Positions 34,113-42,738 of a stretch of 64,000 bases of DNA are shown here, in pieces. The notes under the pieces were generated by a model. It did not search any database and was not told where the DNA came from. It was given only the letters and a program-made list of their open reading frames with translations. How positions within the stretch are numbered: the first letter of the stretch is position 1; every line of letters starts with the position of its first letter. A program made the position numbers and the translations under genes. This DNA is from Curtobacterium guangdongense (GTDB lineage Bacteria > Actinomycetota > Actinomycetes > Actinomycetales > Microbacteriaceae), in NCBI RefSeq assembly GCF_049341845.1, contig NZ_JBMPIT010000004.1:124001-188000 (forward strand). Direction: 5' to 3'.

Positions 34113-34840
34113 CGGTCTGCGTCCTTCGTGTACTTGCCGTCGTAGGCCTTGTCGTTGAGTTCGATGTCGATCACCGAGCTGTAGCGGGCCGTCTCCTTCT
34201 CGTACGAGATCGAGGAGATCGTGGACCCGACGTACCCGCGCAGCGACGAGAGCCGGCCATTCCAGTCCGAGACCGACGGGATCTCGGAAGACTTCACGGT
34301 GATCGAGACGGTGGCGACACGCGACTTCGAGAGCGCAGCGGTTGATTGCGAGAACGGTTCAACCGAGTCGGCAGAGGCGATGCGCATCGCACTGATCTCG
34401 ACGCCGTCCGGGAGGACGCGCTCGACCTCGGACAGCGTGTCGTGCCAATCGATCTCGGACGCGCCGCCGACGGCCTGCCCAGCCTGGAGCAGCTGCGTCT
34501 GCTGTTCCGCGGTCCGAACATCGGCGAAGCGCTGCTGCTGCGCGAGCAGCGTGGACGTCTCGGCTTGCGCGGAAGCGAGTTCCGCCGCTGTACCCAACTG
34601 GTGCGCGACGGCAGCGCCGGTGCCGAGCACTACGACGGCTCCGGCGACCACCACGCCGAACCAAGCCCGGCGAGCGATGCCGCGCTCCCGACGGTCGGCA
34701 CGGACCTCTTGGGGCAGGAGGTCGACACGGGGCTCCAGGCCGACGGCCGCAGCGTGATCCGAAGCGCGGTCACGATGCCCGCGGCGTTTCGCATCGTCCG
34801 CTTTCAGAGTGGGCGTCGGGCGAACCTCTGTGCTGGTCAT
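34109..34840 (-). CDS. pilN: Type IV pilus assembly protein PilN-like
   Basis: 243 aa. The cytoplasmic N-terminus carries the PilM-binding type motif PRVDLLPQEV (about residues 37-46), then a membrane helix (about 61-83), a coiled coil and a periplasmic-type alpha/beta domain (LPDGVEISAMRIASAD; VATVSITVKSSEIPSVSDW). The NLLP-like motif and its place between pilM and pilO make the assignment good. ATGA overlap with pilM. Confidence 0.85.
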   Translation of the reverse strand: MTSTEVRPTPTLKADDAKRRGHRDRASDHAAAVGLEPRVDLLPQEVRADRRERGIARRAWFGVVVAGAVVVLGTGAAVAHQLGTAAELASAQAETSTLLAQQQRFADVRTAEQQTQLLQAGQAVGGASEIDWHDTLSEVERVLPDGVEISAMRIASADSVEPFSQSTAALSKSRVATVSITVKSSEIPSVSDWNGRLSSLRGYVGSTISSISYEKETARYSSVIDIELNDKAYDGKYTKDADR

Positions 34841-35889
34841 GCTGCTTTGCCTCCTACCGCGAGCCCGTAGGCGACCGCGATCGTGTCGCCGTGGGCGGCG
34901 ATGTCTTCCTCACGGATCGACCGGCCGACGCCGGCGGCCGCGAACGCGGAGCCGATCTCGACGGGCAGGTGCGTGTAGTCCGCAAGAGCTTCACGGAAGC
35001 CGATGAGACGCGAACCCCCGCCGACGAGCACGACACTCGCCACGGATTCGCCCGGACGCGTGTTCACGAAGTAGTTGATCGTGTTCCGGAGACTCGCCAT
35101 GAGTTCGTTCACGGTGTCGAACGTCGCCGCAACCGCTCGGGCGTCGTCCGGTGTCTGTGCGACTCGGCCGATCCCGAGGTGACGCTTCACTGCTTCTGCC
35201 TGCTCGAACGAGATTTCGAGCCGCGCAGCCAACGCCTTCGTCAGGTCGTTGCCGCCGGTCGGGATGATGCGGACGAACTGCGGGACGCCGTCTGTTGCGA
35301 GGACGACGCTCGTGGTGTCGGCTCCGAGTTGGACGAGCGCCGTCGTTCCCTTGCGCTGCTGCCGACCGACCACGACCCGCGTGAGGGCGAACGGGATCAA
35401 GTCGACACCGACCGGGTTGAGCCCGGCGAGCTGGACGGCCTTCACGTTGGCGAGGACCGCGTCCTTGATCGCTGCGATCAGGAGACCGTGCAGCACCGGG
35501 CCGGACTCACTCACGCCTTCGGCAGTCGGGTAGAAGTCGAGGATGGCGTCGCCGACCGGGACCGGGAGCATGTCCTGGACCTGGAAGGGCAGGCTCTCAC
35601 GGATCTGTGCGAGCGGAGCCCGCGGAACGGTCAGGTCCCGCGAGAGCACACGCTGGTTCCCCATTCCGAGCATGACGTCGCGAGAGCGGAACCTGCCGAT
35701 CGACCAGAGCTGCTTGAGTGCGGCCGCGATGGTGTTCTGCTCGAGTACCTCGCCGCGGCTCACCGCCCCCGCCGGGGTGGGGACCTCCGCAAAACGCACG
35801 ACGGTCGGGCGAGGACGATCTGCGTCCGCTACCTCGACTGCACGGATCGATGACCCCGCGATGTCGAGGCCGACGATGCTCTTGCCCAT
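34837..35889 (-). CDS. pilM: Type IV pilus assembly protein PilM (actin-like ATPase)
   Basis: 350 aa. It has the FtsA/PilM actin fold: phosphate-1 motif IVGLDIAGSSIRAVEV, phosphate-2 ALVQLGADTTSVVLATDGVP, GGNDLTKALA, and the adenosine motif VASVVLVGGGSRLIGFREAL. PilM polymerises or rings on the inner membrane face and binds PilN. It lies 35 bases after pilD. Confidence 0.92.
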   Translation of the reverse strand: MGKSIVGLDIAGSSIRAVEVADADRPRPTVVRFAEVPTPAGAVSRGEVLEQNTIAAALKQLWSIGRFRSRDVMLGMGNQRVLSRDLTVPRAPLAQIRESLPFQVQDMLPVPVGDAILDFYPTAEGVSESGPVLHGLLIAAIKDAVLANVKAVQLAGLNPVGVDLIPFALTRVVVGRQQRKGTTALVQLGADTTSVVLATDGVPQFVRIIPTGGNDLTKALAARLEISFEQAEAVKRHLGIGRVAQTPDDARAVAATFDTVNELMASLRNTINYFVNTRPGESVASVVLVGGGSRLIGFREALADYTHLPVEIGSAFAAAGVGRSIREEDIAAHGDTIAVAYGLAVGGKAA

Positions 35890-35924
35890 GATGCTGCTTT
35901 CGTTGGTGGAGGTGGACAGTCGGG

Positions 35925-36755
35925 TCAGGCGACGCCGAGTACGGAGAGGTACGCACCCATGAGCCGGTCACCCACGAGGATTCCGAGCCAGGCGCCGACG
36001 AGCATCGACGGACCGAACGGCAACCCGCCGCGCCACCGCGCTCGACGGAGGATGATCAGGCTGATCGCGACCGTACCTCCGACGACGAACGCCCCGAAAG
36101 CTCCCACTGCGAGGGGTCCCCATCCGAGGTACGCGAGGACGAGACCGAGCACGACGGCGAGCTTCACGTCACCGAGCCCCATCCCACCCGGCACGGCGAC
36201 GGCGAGCGCCAAGTACCCACCACCGAGGACGACCGCACCCAGTAGCCCGCGGGCGAGGGCACCCCAGTCACCGGTGAGTGCCGAGGCAACGGCGAACAGC
36301 ACGAGGAGGACAACCGCCGACGGGTACACGATCGCGTTCGGGAGACGGTGGGTGTCGAGATCGATCAGCGCGAGCGCAACGCTGATCGCCATCAGGTACA
36401 GGAACGCGACGAGGAGCACCGCACGGCCGACGGCATCGCGCGGTGCGATCGCCTCGAGCGGAGACAGCGCGATGAGCCCGACGACCGCGAAGAGGATGCC
36501 TGTGGCGAGCTCCACGATCGGGTACCGGGCCGAGATGGACACATCGCAGTCGCGACAGCGCCCGCCGAGGACGATCCACGACACCACCGGGATGTTGTCG
36601 CGCCGTCGGATCGCGTGCCCGCAGTTCGGACACGCGCTCGCCGGAGCGACGACCGACAGACCGGCGGGCACCCGGTAGACCACGACGTTGAGGAACGAGC
36701 CGATGACCAGCCCGAAGGCACCGGCGAGCACTGCCGTGAAAATCGACGAGGTCAT
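35925..36755 (-). CDS. pilD: Prepilin peptidase / N-methyltransferase
   Basis: 276 aa from the ATG at 36755 (MTSSIFTAVLAGAFGLVIGS). It has the SFLNVVVYRVP segment, two CXXC pairs (CPNC and CRDC) of the N-terminal methylase region, and the aspartyl protease motifs ALIDLDTHRLPN and GGMGLGDVKLA (the GXGD site). It cleaves class III signal peptides after Gly and methylates the new N-terminus. Its substrates are probably the four prepilins immediately upstream. ATGA overlap with the 635-aa gene. Confidence 0.95.
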   Translation of the reverse strand: MTSSIFTAVLAGAFGLVIGSFLNVVVYRVPAGLSVVAPASACPNCGHAIRRRDNIPVVSWIVLGGRCRDCDVSISARYPIVELATGILFAVVGLIALSPLEAIAPRDAVGRAVLLVAFLYLMAISVALALIDLDTHRLPNAIVYPSAVVLLVLFAVASALTGDWGALARGLLGAVVLGGGYLALAVAVPGGMGLGDVKLAVVLGLVLAYLGWGPLAVGAFGAFVVGGTVAISLIILRRARWRGGLPFGPSMLVGAWLGILVGDRLMGAYLSVLGVA

Positions 36756-38659
36756 CGGCACACCCCCGCCGTGGTCTTCGCGCACGAACCGTCCACCTGG
36801 TACGCGGATTGCACCTCGATCTGCGTGGTCACTCCGTACGACGTCGAGACCGGTTGGAGGAACTTCGGTGGCGCGGTCGTCAGGAGTCGCTGGTCGTACA
36901 CGTAGTTCTTCGAGAATCCGGTGCCGCCTGTGGTCGCCACCGGACCTCGCCAGTTCTGCGCGATCGAACCGACGACCTTCAGCACACCGAGCTGCGAACC
37001 GATGTCGTAGTTCTGGTTCCAGAACGTCCCGGCGTTGCTCGCGATCGCTGCGCTCACCGTGATGCCGGCGCCCCGTGCCCGGTTGAGCAGTCCGACGCCC
37101 GCGTTGTTGCAGCGCGAGTAGTCGGTCACGTAGCCTGCCCACCAGGAGCCCGTCGTCGGGTACGAGGTGCACTTCGCGGGGTTCCAGATCTCGACGGCGT
37201 TCTGCCCGACGAGCCCGAGGATGTCGCTCGTCCCGTCGACGTAGGTGATGTCACCGGTCACCCAGATCGTCCCCGACGAGGCGATGGTCATGGCTCCGGA
37301 GAACGCGCCGCTGACGAAGACGTCTCCGGCCGTGCAGGAGTAGGTGTCCGACGCCGACCCGGTTTGGTAGGTGGATCCGGACCCCGAGCTCCCGCCGTTG
37401 ATCCACTCTCCGGACGCCGGGTACCCCTGGCCGTTGCTGAAGGTCTGGTTCCCCGAGGTGCTGGACGAGCCGTTGCTGCGCACGGTGACGGTGGTCGTGC
37501 AGTACGTGTTCGTGTACTTGGACGGGTAGCTGCCGGCGGTCCAGGTGTTCACGTTGTTCGCCGCCGACGGAATGTCCTGGACGTACATGAGGTTCGAGGG
37601 GAGGGTGGAGATCGTCGCACCTGCGGCGCTCTGGAGGTCTCCGACGGCACCGCACAAGGCCGCGGCCTTCGCCGTGTCGTTCGTTTCCGTCACCGCACCG
37701 GACGCGCTGTCGACCTTGACCTGCGTCGCCTTCGACCACGGCGACCAGACCGTCATCTTGCCGTTCCCGAGGAAGCTGACCCGAGTCGGCCCTGTGTACA
37801 GGCAGCCGGGACGGGGGACCGTCGCCGGGATGTCGGTCCGCGTCTCCTGGGACATGTTGGAGTTCAGCGCTGGCAAGCCGAGGTACGGCACCGCACTCGC
37901 CGCACCACCGTTGAACGCGCCGTTGCACGTGCCGCTCGACGCGCGGACCGAGGTGTCGTGCTGCTCGACCGCGCCGTTGAACGTCGTCGCGCACGCAGCG
38001 GTGAAGACGTCGTTCGTGCGGATCGGGCCGTTGAGGACGTCCGTACCCGCGAACTGGACAGCCTGGCACTTGTTGCTGACGCCTGACTGCCATTGGTACG
38101 CGGTCGTGCAGGAGCTGCCCGAGATCGCCGGGTTCGACGACTCGTAGTTCGTGAAGTACAGGTAGTTGATGAAGCCGTCGCCCTTGAGGTTCGCGACGAG
38201 TGACCGCACACTGCCGCCGGACTTCCCGGTGACGCGCACGCGGAGGATGCCCTTGGACGAGTAGTTCGAGTTGTCGACCTCGTACCGGTACCACTGGTCC
38301 GATGACCCGACGACCGGTGCCCACGTCGAACCGCTGTTGGTGAACGCTGCGTTGTTGTCGTTGCCGGTGAAGGTCGACCCGCTCGACTTGCTGAACTGTG
38401 CCGCCGCGTTGCCGTAGAGCGCGTAGCCGTTGTCGTTCGAGAGCTTGGCCTGGTAGTCCGCCAAGCCGGCGTACGCAGCGGTGATGGCGTTCTGGAAGTT
38501 CCTGTCGGCTGCCGACTTGATCGCGCCCGAGGTGGACACCGCCACCATCGTCGCGACGAGCAGGAGCATCACGGTGCCGAAGATGACCACGTTCGCGAGG
38601 ATCATGCCGCGTTCGTCGCCGTGTCCTCTCCCGAGGCGTTCGCCGATCCACCGGATCAT
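36752..38659 (-). CDS. Large PilX-type minor pilin / tip adhesin candidate
   Basis: 635 aa. A short basic leader ends in DERG followed by MILANVVIFGTVMLLLVATM, a pilin-like hydrophobic helix at about residues 19-42. The long extracellular part is rich in Ser/Gly/Asn/Thr and aromatic residues, has about a dozen Cys (possible disulfides) and beta-helix-like stretches (GDVFVSGAFSGAMTIASSGT; TIWVTGDITYVDGTSDI). It overlaps the genes on both sides by ATGA. It is much larger than typical minor pilins, which suggests a tip or adhesin role. Precise family unknown. Confidence 0.8.
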   Translation of the reverse strand: MIRWIGERLGRGHGDERGMILANVVIFGTVMLLLVATMVAVSTSGAIKSAADRNFQNAITAAYAGLADYQAKLSNDNGYALYGNAAAQFSKSSGSTFTGNDNNAAFTNSGSTWAPVVGSSDQWYRYEVDNSNYSSKGILRVRVTGKSGGSVRSLVANLKGDGFINYLYFTNYESSNPAISGSSCTTAYQWQSGVSNKCQAVQFAGTDVLNGPIRTNDVFTAACATTFNGAVEQHDTSVRASSGTCNGAFNGGAASAVPYLGLPALNSNMSQETRTDIPATVPRPGCLYTGPTRVSFLGNGKMTVWSPWSKATQVKVDSASGAVTETNDTAKAAALCGAVGDLQSAAGATISTLPSNLMYVQDIPSAANNVNTWTAGSYPSKYTNTYCTTTVTVRSNGSSSTSGNQTFSNGQGYPASGEWINGGSSGSGSTYQTGSASDTYSCTAGDVFVSGAFSGAMTIASSGTIWVTGDITYVDGTSDILGLVGQNAVEIWNPAKCTSYPTTGSWWAGYVTDYSRCNNAGVGLLNRARGAGITVSAAIASNAGTFWNQNYDIGSQLGVLKVVGSIAQNWRGPVATTGGTGFSKNYVYDQRLLTTAPPKFLQPVSTSYGVTTQIEVQSAYQVDGSCAKTTAGVCR

Positions 38660-39360
38660 GGGGTCGCTCCGCTCGTTGTGCCGTACGCCACGTTGAAGAG
38701 GTACAGGGTGTTCTGGATGCGGGTGTTCCCGGATGCGCCGGCCGTGGTGGACCCGAGCTCGAGGTTGGTGCGCACGGCCCGGATCTTCCCGAGTTGTGCC
38801 GCCGCGAGCGAACCGTCGGCTTGCGTCGGGAGGACGCCACCGTCGGCCCCGAGATAGGTGAACAACGGGTCACCCTCGACCGTCGGGGATGCGATGGGGC
38901 CACCGAGGACGGCTGACGTGTTCGGGGTCTGGGTCGGGGCCGGGAACGAGTAGAAACCTCCGGACGCCGTGCCGGCCCATTGGTCCTGGACGAGCTGCTT
39001 CGATGCGTTCAGTGAGTAGCGCACCTGGACCGGGTTGTCGGTGCTGCTGCCATCGAGGTTGATGTAGGCGTAGAACGTGAGCTGTGTGCCGCTGGCCTGT
39101 GTGACCGCCGATGCGTACGTCCCGTCCGACTTCGGTAACAGGCTCGCAGCGTGGACGTACCTGGTGACGGAGTTCATCACGATCGACGCCGACCGGGCGT
39201 TCTGATCCGACGTCGTGTTCGTCGTGCCGGCGCGGAGGGTCGCGGTGAAGAACCCACCGACCGCGACGAGGACGATCATCGACACGCTCAGAGCGATGAT
39301 CAGCTCGGAGAGACTCACCCCGGACTGGTCGCGGTGGAACCGGGTCGTCGCGCGCATCAT
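38656..39360 (-). CDS. Prepilin-type protein (PilW-like)
   Basis: 234 aa. The class III signal DQSG followed by VSLSELIIALSVSMIVLVAV gives a clear prepilin cleavage site with Glu at mature position 5. The soluble part is Ser/Thr/Gly-rich with a C-terminal NTLYLFNVAYG strand. It is likely a minor pilin that primes assembly. The ATG-ATG start overlaps the stop of the upstream prepilin gene. Confidence 0.85.
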   Translation of the reverse strand: MMRATTRFHRDQSGVSLSELIIALSVSMIVLVAVGGFFTATLRAGTTNTTSDQNARSASIVMNSVTRYVHAASLLPKSDGTYASAVTQASGTQLTFYAYINLDGSSTDNPVQVRYSLNASKQLVQDQWAGTASGGFYSFPAPTQTPNTSAVLGGPIASPTVEGDPLFTYLGADGGVLPTQADGSLAAAQLGKIRAVRTNLELGSTTAGASGNTRIQNTLYLFNVAYGTTSGATP

Positions 39361-40811
39361 GATGTCTGCCCTCGCGGATCGAGCGTCAGCGTGTTGTCGT
39401 AGTTGATGACCACGAGGGCGGTCTTCTGGTTGACGTTGCCCGGGGTGACCGGCTTGACGTTCGATGCGTTCGACGCGATCTCGTTCTTGGTGGTCGCACC
39501 GAAGCTCGTCCCCGAGTAGAGCGTCCAGGTACCGAACGGGAGGGCGATCGTCGCGGAGTCACCGGTCGCGACGGGGAACTTCATCGTCATGCCCGCCGAG
39601 CACCCAGGATCGCCTGCGCCGGGGTTCGCTGACGAGACGGCGGTGATGTAGCGGTTCTTCACGCCGCTGACCGTGGCCACGCCCATCATCACCGACGCGT
39701 TCGAGGGCGATCCGGGGCTGACGTTGACGGTCTGTGGACTCACGCCGATCGCACCGCTCTGACTCGGCGTCGACCATGAGGACGGATTCGGGCTGAGGCA
39801 GCTCGTGCTGGCACTCGTGCTGTTCGAGTACGGCCCCGCGTAGACGGTGTAGCCGGAGGTGAACGGAAACACGGGGAGGTTCGGGGTGGACGCCGAGTTC
39901 ACGACGAGCGAGCTGCTCGTGACGTCCCAGGGCTTGATCGTGTCGAGGCCGCCAGCGGAGCTCGAGAGCACCGTGACCATGTTCGTCGGGAGCGTCGCTC
40001 CGTAGGTCTGCGCGTACCGCAGCGTCAGCTGGCTCGCCTTGTCGTAGACGAACGGCACCGGAGAGCTTGCTCCAGCACTCACCGTGATCGGAGACTGGGT
40101 CGACGGCTGGGCCTGGTTGGTGTCGATCCCGCCGGAGACGTTCGCCGTCACGGAGTAGTCCCCCGGCACGACGTTCACGGCGTAGGAGCATCCCTGTGCG
40201 TCCGTCGGCAGCGGCGCGGTCGAGAGCGCCGCTCCACCGCTCACCGGAGTGATCTGCACCGAGACGCCCTGGAACGGTGCGCCCGACGCGTTGACGGCGG
40301 AGACGATGACCGTCCCGTAACCCGGGTCGGTCACCGCATCGCTTGGTGCGATCGCAGAGGTGACCGTTGTCGAGGCCGTCCCACTGCCCTGCTTGGGCCA
40401 GGACACGGTCTCGACGACGCTCTTGTACGCGAGCTTGCCGTTCGAGGTGCCGCAAGCGCCGCTGGCACCGTCACTCTGGACCCACGAGACCGTCCGGTCG
40501 ATCTGGTAGGTGACCCCGCCGATCGTCTTGGTGTTGCTTGCACCCGCCTTGCTGACGACGTTGAAGATCCCGGCGGTGGACGCTGCAGCCGTCTGTCGCA
40601 GCATGTCGATGTCCTGCGAAGCCAAAGCAACCGCGGTCTCTCGTCCTCGACTGCTCTGCGTGAGTTGGAGCGTGTTCGCGATCCCGTAGGCGATGCCCAC
40701 GGACATCACGGCGAACACCATCATCGCGACCATGACCTCGATGATCGACAGGCCCGCGTCGCGGTCGGTCGGCTCGATCGGACGCAGGACGCGCTGCAGC
40801 CGTCGGAACAT
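39357..40811 (-). CDS. Long prepilin-type protein with carboxypeptidase-regulatory-like domain
   Basis: 484 aa from the ATG at 40811, preceded by GGAGGAGG. DAG followed by LSIIEVMVAMMVFAVMSVGI is the class III cleavage site (PilV-like) with Glu5. After a pilin-like region, residues around 155-220 (GTVIVSAVNASGAPFQGVSV to VPGDYSVTANVSGG) look like a carboxypeptidase D regulatory or SpaA-type beta-sandwich, and further beta-rich segments follow. The size suggests surface exposure. It starts 79 bases after pilA. Confidence 0.85.
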   Translation of the reverse strand: MFRRLQRVLRPIEPTDRDAGLSIIEVMVAMMVFAVMSVGIAYGIANTLQLTQSSRGRETAVALASQDIDMLRQTAAASTAGIFNVVSKAGASNTKTIGGVTYQIDRTVSWVQSDGASGACGTSNGKLAYKSVVETVSWPKQGSGTASTTVTSAIAPSDAVTDPGYGTVIVSAVNASGAPFQGVSVQITPVSGGAALSTAPLPTDAQGCSYAVNVVPGDYSVTANVSGGIDTNQAQPSTQSPITVSAGASSPVPFVYDKASQLTLRYAQTYGATLPTNMVTVLSSSAGGLDTIKPWDVTSSSLVVNSASTPNLPVFPFTSGYTVYAGPYSNSTSASTSCLSPNPSSWSTPSQSGAIGVSPQTVNVSPGSPSNASVMMGVATVSGVKNRYITAVSSANPGAGDPGCSAGMTMKFPVATGDSATIALPFGTWTLYSGTSFGATTKNEIASNASNVKPVTPGNVNQKTALVVINYDNTLTLDPRGQTS

Positions 40812-40890
40812 GGTCACCTCCTCCTGTCGGGGTGTTCGTACGAAGGGCGGTCCGTCCGCAGACGAACCGCCCCTCGGGAACTCACTCAGA

Positions 40891-41322
40891 TCAGCTGCAG
40901 GTACCGGCGGTGGCCGCTGCGGTGTCGGTGATCTTGAAGGCGGTGCCGGTCGCACCCTTTGCCGAGATGCAGAACGAGGAGCCGGTTGCTGCGGGAACAT
41001 AGGTGAACACGGTGTCGGTGCTCTGCGTCCAGCCGTACGGCGTCATCGTGGCCGAAGTACTGAAGTCCGTCGTCGTCGGCAGCTTGCCGTTCTTGTCCGT
41101 CTGGAACGCGATGACCGCGGTCTTGGCGTTGGCGAGGTCGGACTTGACGGTCGCGTCCTTGGCGTTGTTCTGGACGTTCAGGTACACCGGGATCGCGATG
41201 GCCGCGAGGATGCCGATGATGATGACGACGACGAGGAGCTCGATGAGCGTGAAGCCCTTCTCCTCTTCGGCCAGGAGGCCCTTGCGGCGAGCGTCGAGCT
41301 TGCCCATGAGAGCGAAGTACAT
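40891..41322 (-). CDS. pilA: Major type IV pilin (PilA)
   Basis: 143 aa from the ATG at 41322 (MYFALMGKLDARRKGLLAEE), chosen for the GGAA 7 bases upstream; an ATG at 41334 is the alternative. The class III leader ends EEEKG and the mature protein starts FTLIELLVVVIIIGILAAIA, a textbook type IVa pilin with Glu5. The small globular domain has two Cys near the C-terminus (SSFCISAKG and AGTCS), consistent with a D-region disulfide. It follows a U-tract terminator, so it is probably transcribed separately from pilC. Confidence 0.95.
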   Translation of the reverse strand: MYFALMGKLDARRKGLLAEEEKGFTLIELLVVVIIIGILAAIAIPVYLNVQNNAKDATVKSDLANAKTAVIAFQTDKNGKLPTTTDFSTSATMTPYGWTQSTDTVFTYVPAATGSSFCISAKGATGTAFKITDTAAATAGTCS

Positions 41323-41440
41323 GGTTGTTTCCATTCGTTCAGGAATGTCGGGTGGAGTTATCGGGGCTTTGCTCGCCGCCGATGGCAAGCGTATTCGGGG
41401 CAGTTTCTGGGCATAATCCCGAGAACGGGGGTCACCGGCA
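41323..41440 (-). other. pilA upstream region
   Basis: This stretch must carry a pilA promoter if the terminator at 41441-41467 is effective. TTGCCA near 41384-41389 followed after 18-20 bases by CGATAAC is the best candidate, but the spacing is not ideal. Confidence 0.3.
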
Positions 41441-41467
41441 AACAAAATGCCCCCAGTAACGGGGGCA
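41441..41467 (-). terminator. Intrinsic terminator between pilC and pilA
   Basis: A 7-bp GC stem (41448-41454 with 41461-41467) and 6-base loop are followed on the minus strand by TTTTGTT (41447-41441). This is the only classical intrinsic terminator in the window. It lies 47 bases after the pilC stop. Confidence 0.85.
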
Positions 41468-41514
41468 CTCGTCGACCAAACCACCCCCGAACGGAGGTGG
41501 CGCGGTCACGCTCG

Positions 41515-42738
41515 TCAGTGGACGAGCGACGTGATCTGGAAGATCGGGAGGTACAGGGCGATGATCATGCCCCCCACGACCACGCCGAGGAAGGCGATGA
41601 GCAGCGGCTCGATGAGCGAGGTCAGTGCCTCCGTCGTCGATTCGACTTCGGAGTCGTAGAAAATGGCAATCTTCTCGAGCATCACTTCCAGCGAGCCCGC
41701 GTCTTCCCCGACAGCGACCATCTGCGAGACCATGCTGGGGAAGACCTTTTCCTTCGCCAGTGGATCTGCAATAGATTCACCTTTTCGGACGCTTTCCGAA
41801 ACGCGTTCGAGAGCACGCTGCACGACGAAGTTGTTCGAGACCTCGCCGACGATCTTCAGTGCCTGCAGAATCGGAACGCCAGCACCGATCATGTTCGAGA
41901 AGTTCCGCGCGAACCTCGCGATCACGATCTTCTTCGTCAGCCCACCGAAGACCGGCATCCTGAGGAGGAGCGGATCACGGAAACTACGGAAACGATCGGT
42001 GTTCTTGTTCGCGCGGTACCAGACCCACCCGACGACGATGGCGACGGCGAGGATCGGCGCCACCCACCGCATGGCGTGGGACAGCGTGACGAGGATCTGG
42101 GTCGGAAGCGGGAGCTTGCCCCCCAGGCTCGAGAACATGTCCTGGAAGATCGGCACGATGAAGACGAGCATCACCACGACGGCGACGAGTGACATCACCA
42201 GCACGACCACGGGGTAGGTCATCGCCGACTTGATCGTCGAGCGGAGCTTGTGCTCCTTCTCGAAGTTCGTGGCGATGGAGTCCATGGCCTGGTCGAGGAA
42301 GCCGCCGGTCTCGCCGGCGCGGATCATGTTGATCATGATCGGCGGGAAGTCGACCGGGTACTTGGCGACGGCGTCGGAGAAGGAGACACCGCGCTCGACG
42401 TCATCACGGACCTTGCCGATGATGTCCTTGAGCTTCTTGTTCTCGGTCTGGTCAGCGAGGATCGTCAGCGCGCGGAGCAGAGAGAGCCCCGACGACAGCA
42501 TCGTAGATGCTTGCCGCGACATGATCGCCAGGTCCTTGAGCCCCACACCCTTCGAGAACCCGGGGATCTTGATCTCGGTCTGCAGCCCCGTGCCGGCCTT
42601 CGCCTCGGTGATGGCGATCGGCGAGACCCCCATCGTGCGCAGGCGCTGGACGACAGCACCTTCCGACGCGGCGTCGAGCCGCCCCTTGACGAGCTTGCCG
42701 CCGCCGTCGCGGCCCCGGTAGTCGAACGCGAGTGACAT
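41515..42738 (-). CDS. pilC: Type IV pilus inner-membrane platform protein PilC
   Basis: 407 aa. Two GspF domains are visible: LKDLAIMSRQASTMLSSGLS with GVSFSDAVAKYP and MIRAGETGGFLDQAM, then IARFARNFSNMIGAGVPILQ with GESIADPLAKEKVFPSMVSQ and AVGEDAGSLEVMLEKIA. Three membrane segments match the family. It transmits torque or force from the ATPases to pilin. The start overlaps the pilT stop (TGATG). Confidence 0.96.
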   Translation of the reverse strand: MSLAFDYRGRDGGGKLVKGRLDAASEGAVVQRLRTMGVSPIAITEAKAGTGLQTEIKIPGFSKGVGLKDLAIMSRQASTMLSSGLSLLRALTILADQTENKKLKDIIGKVRDDVERGVSFSDAVAKYPVDFPPIMINMIRAGETGGFLDQAMDSIATNFEKEHKLRSTIKSAMTYPVVVLVMSLVAVVVMLVFIVPIFQDMFSSLGGKLPLPTQILVTLSHAMRWVAPILAVAIVVGWVWYRANKNTDRFRSFRDPLLLRMPVFGGLTKKIVIARFARNFSNMIGAGVPILQALKIVGEVSNNFVVQRALERVSESVRKGESIADPLAKEKVFPSMVSQMVAVGEDAGSLEVMLEKIAIFYDSEVESTTEALTSLIEPLLIAFLGVVVGGMIIALYLPIFQITSLVH

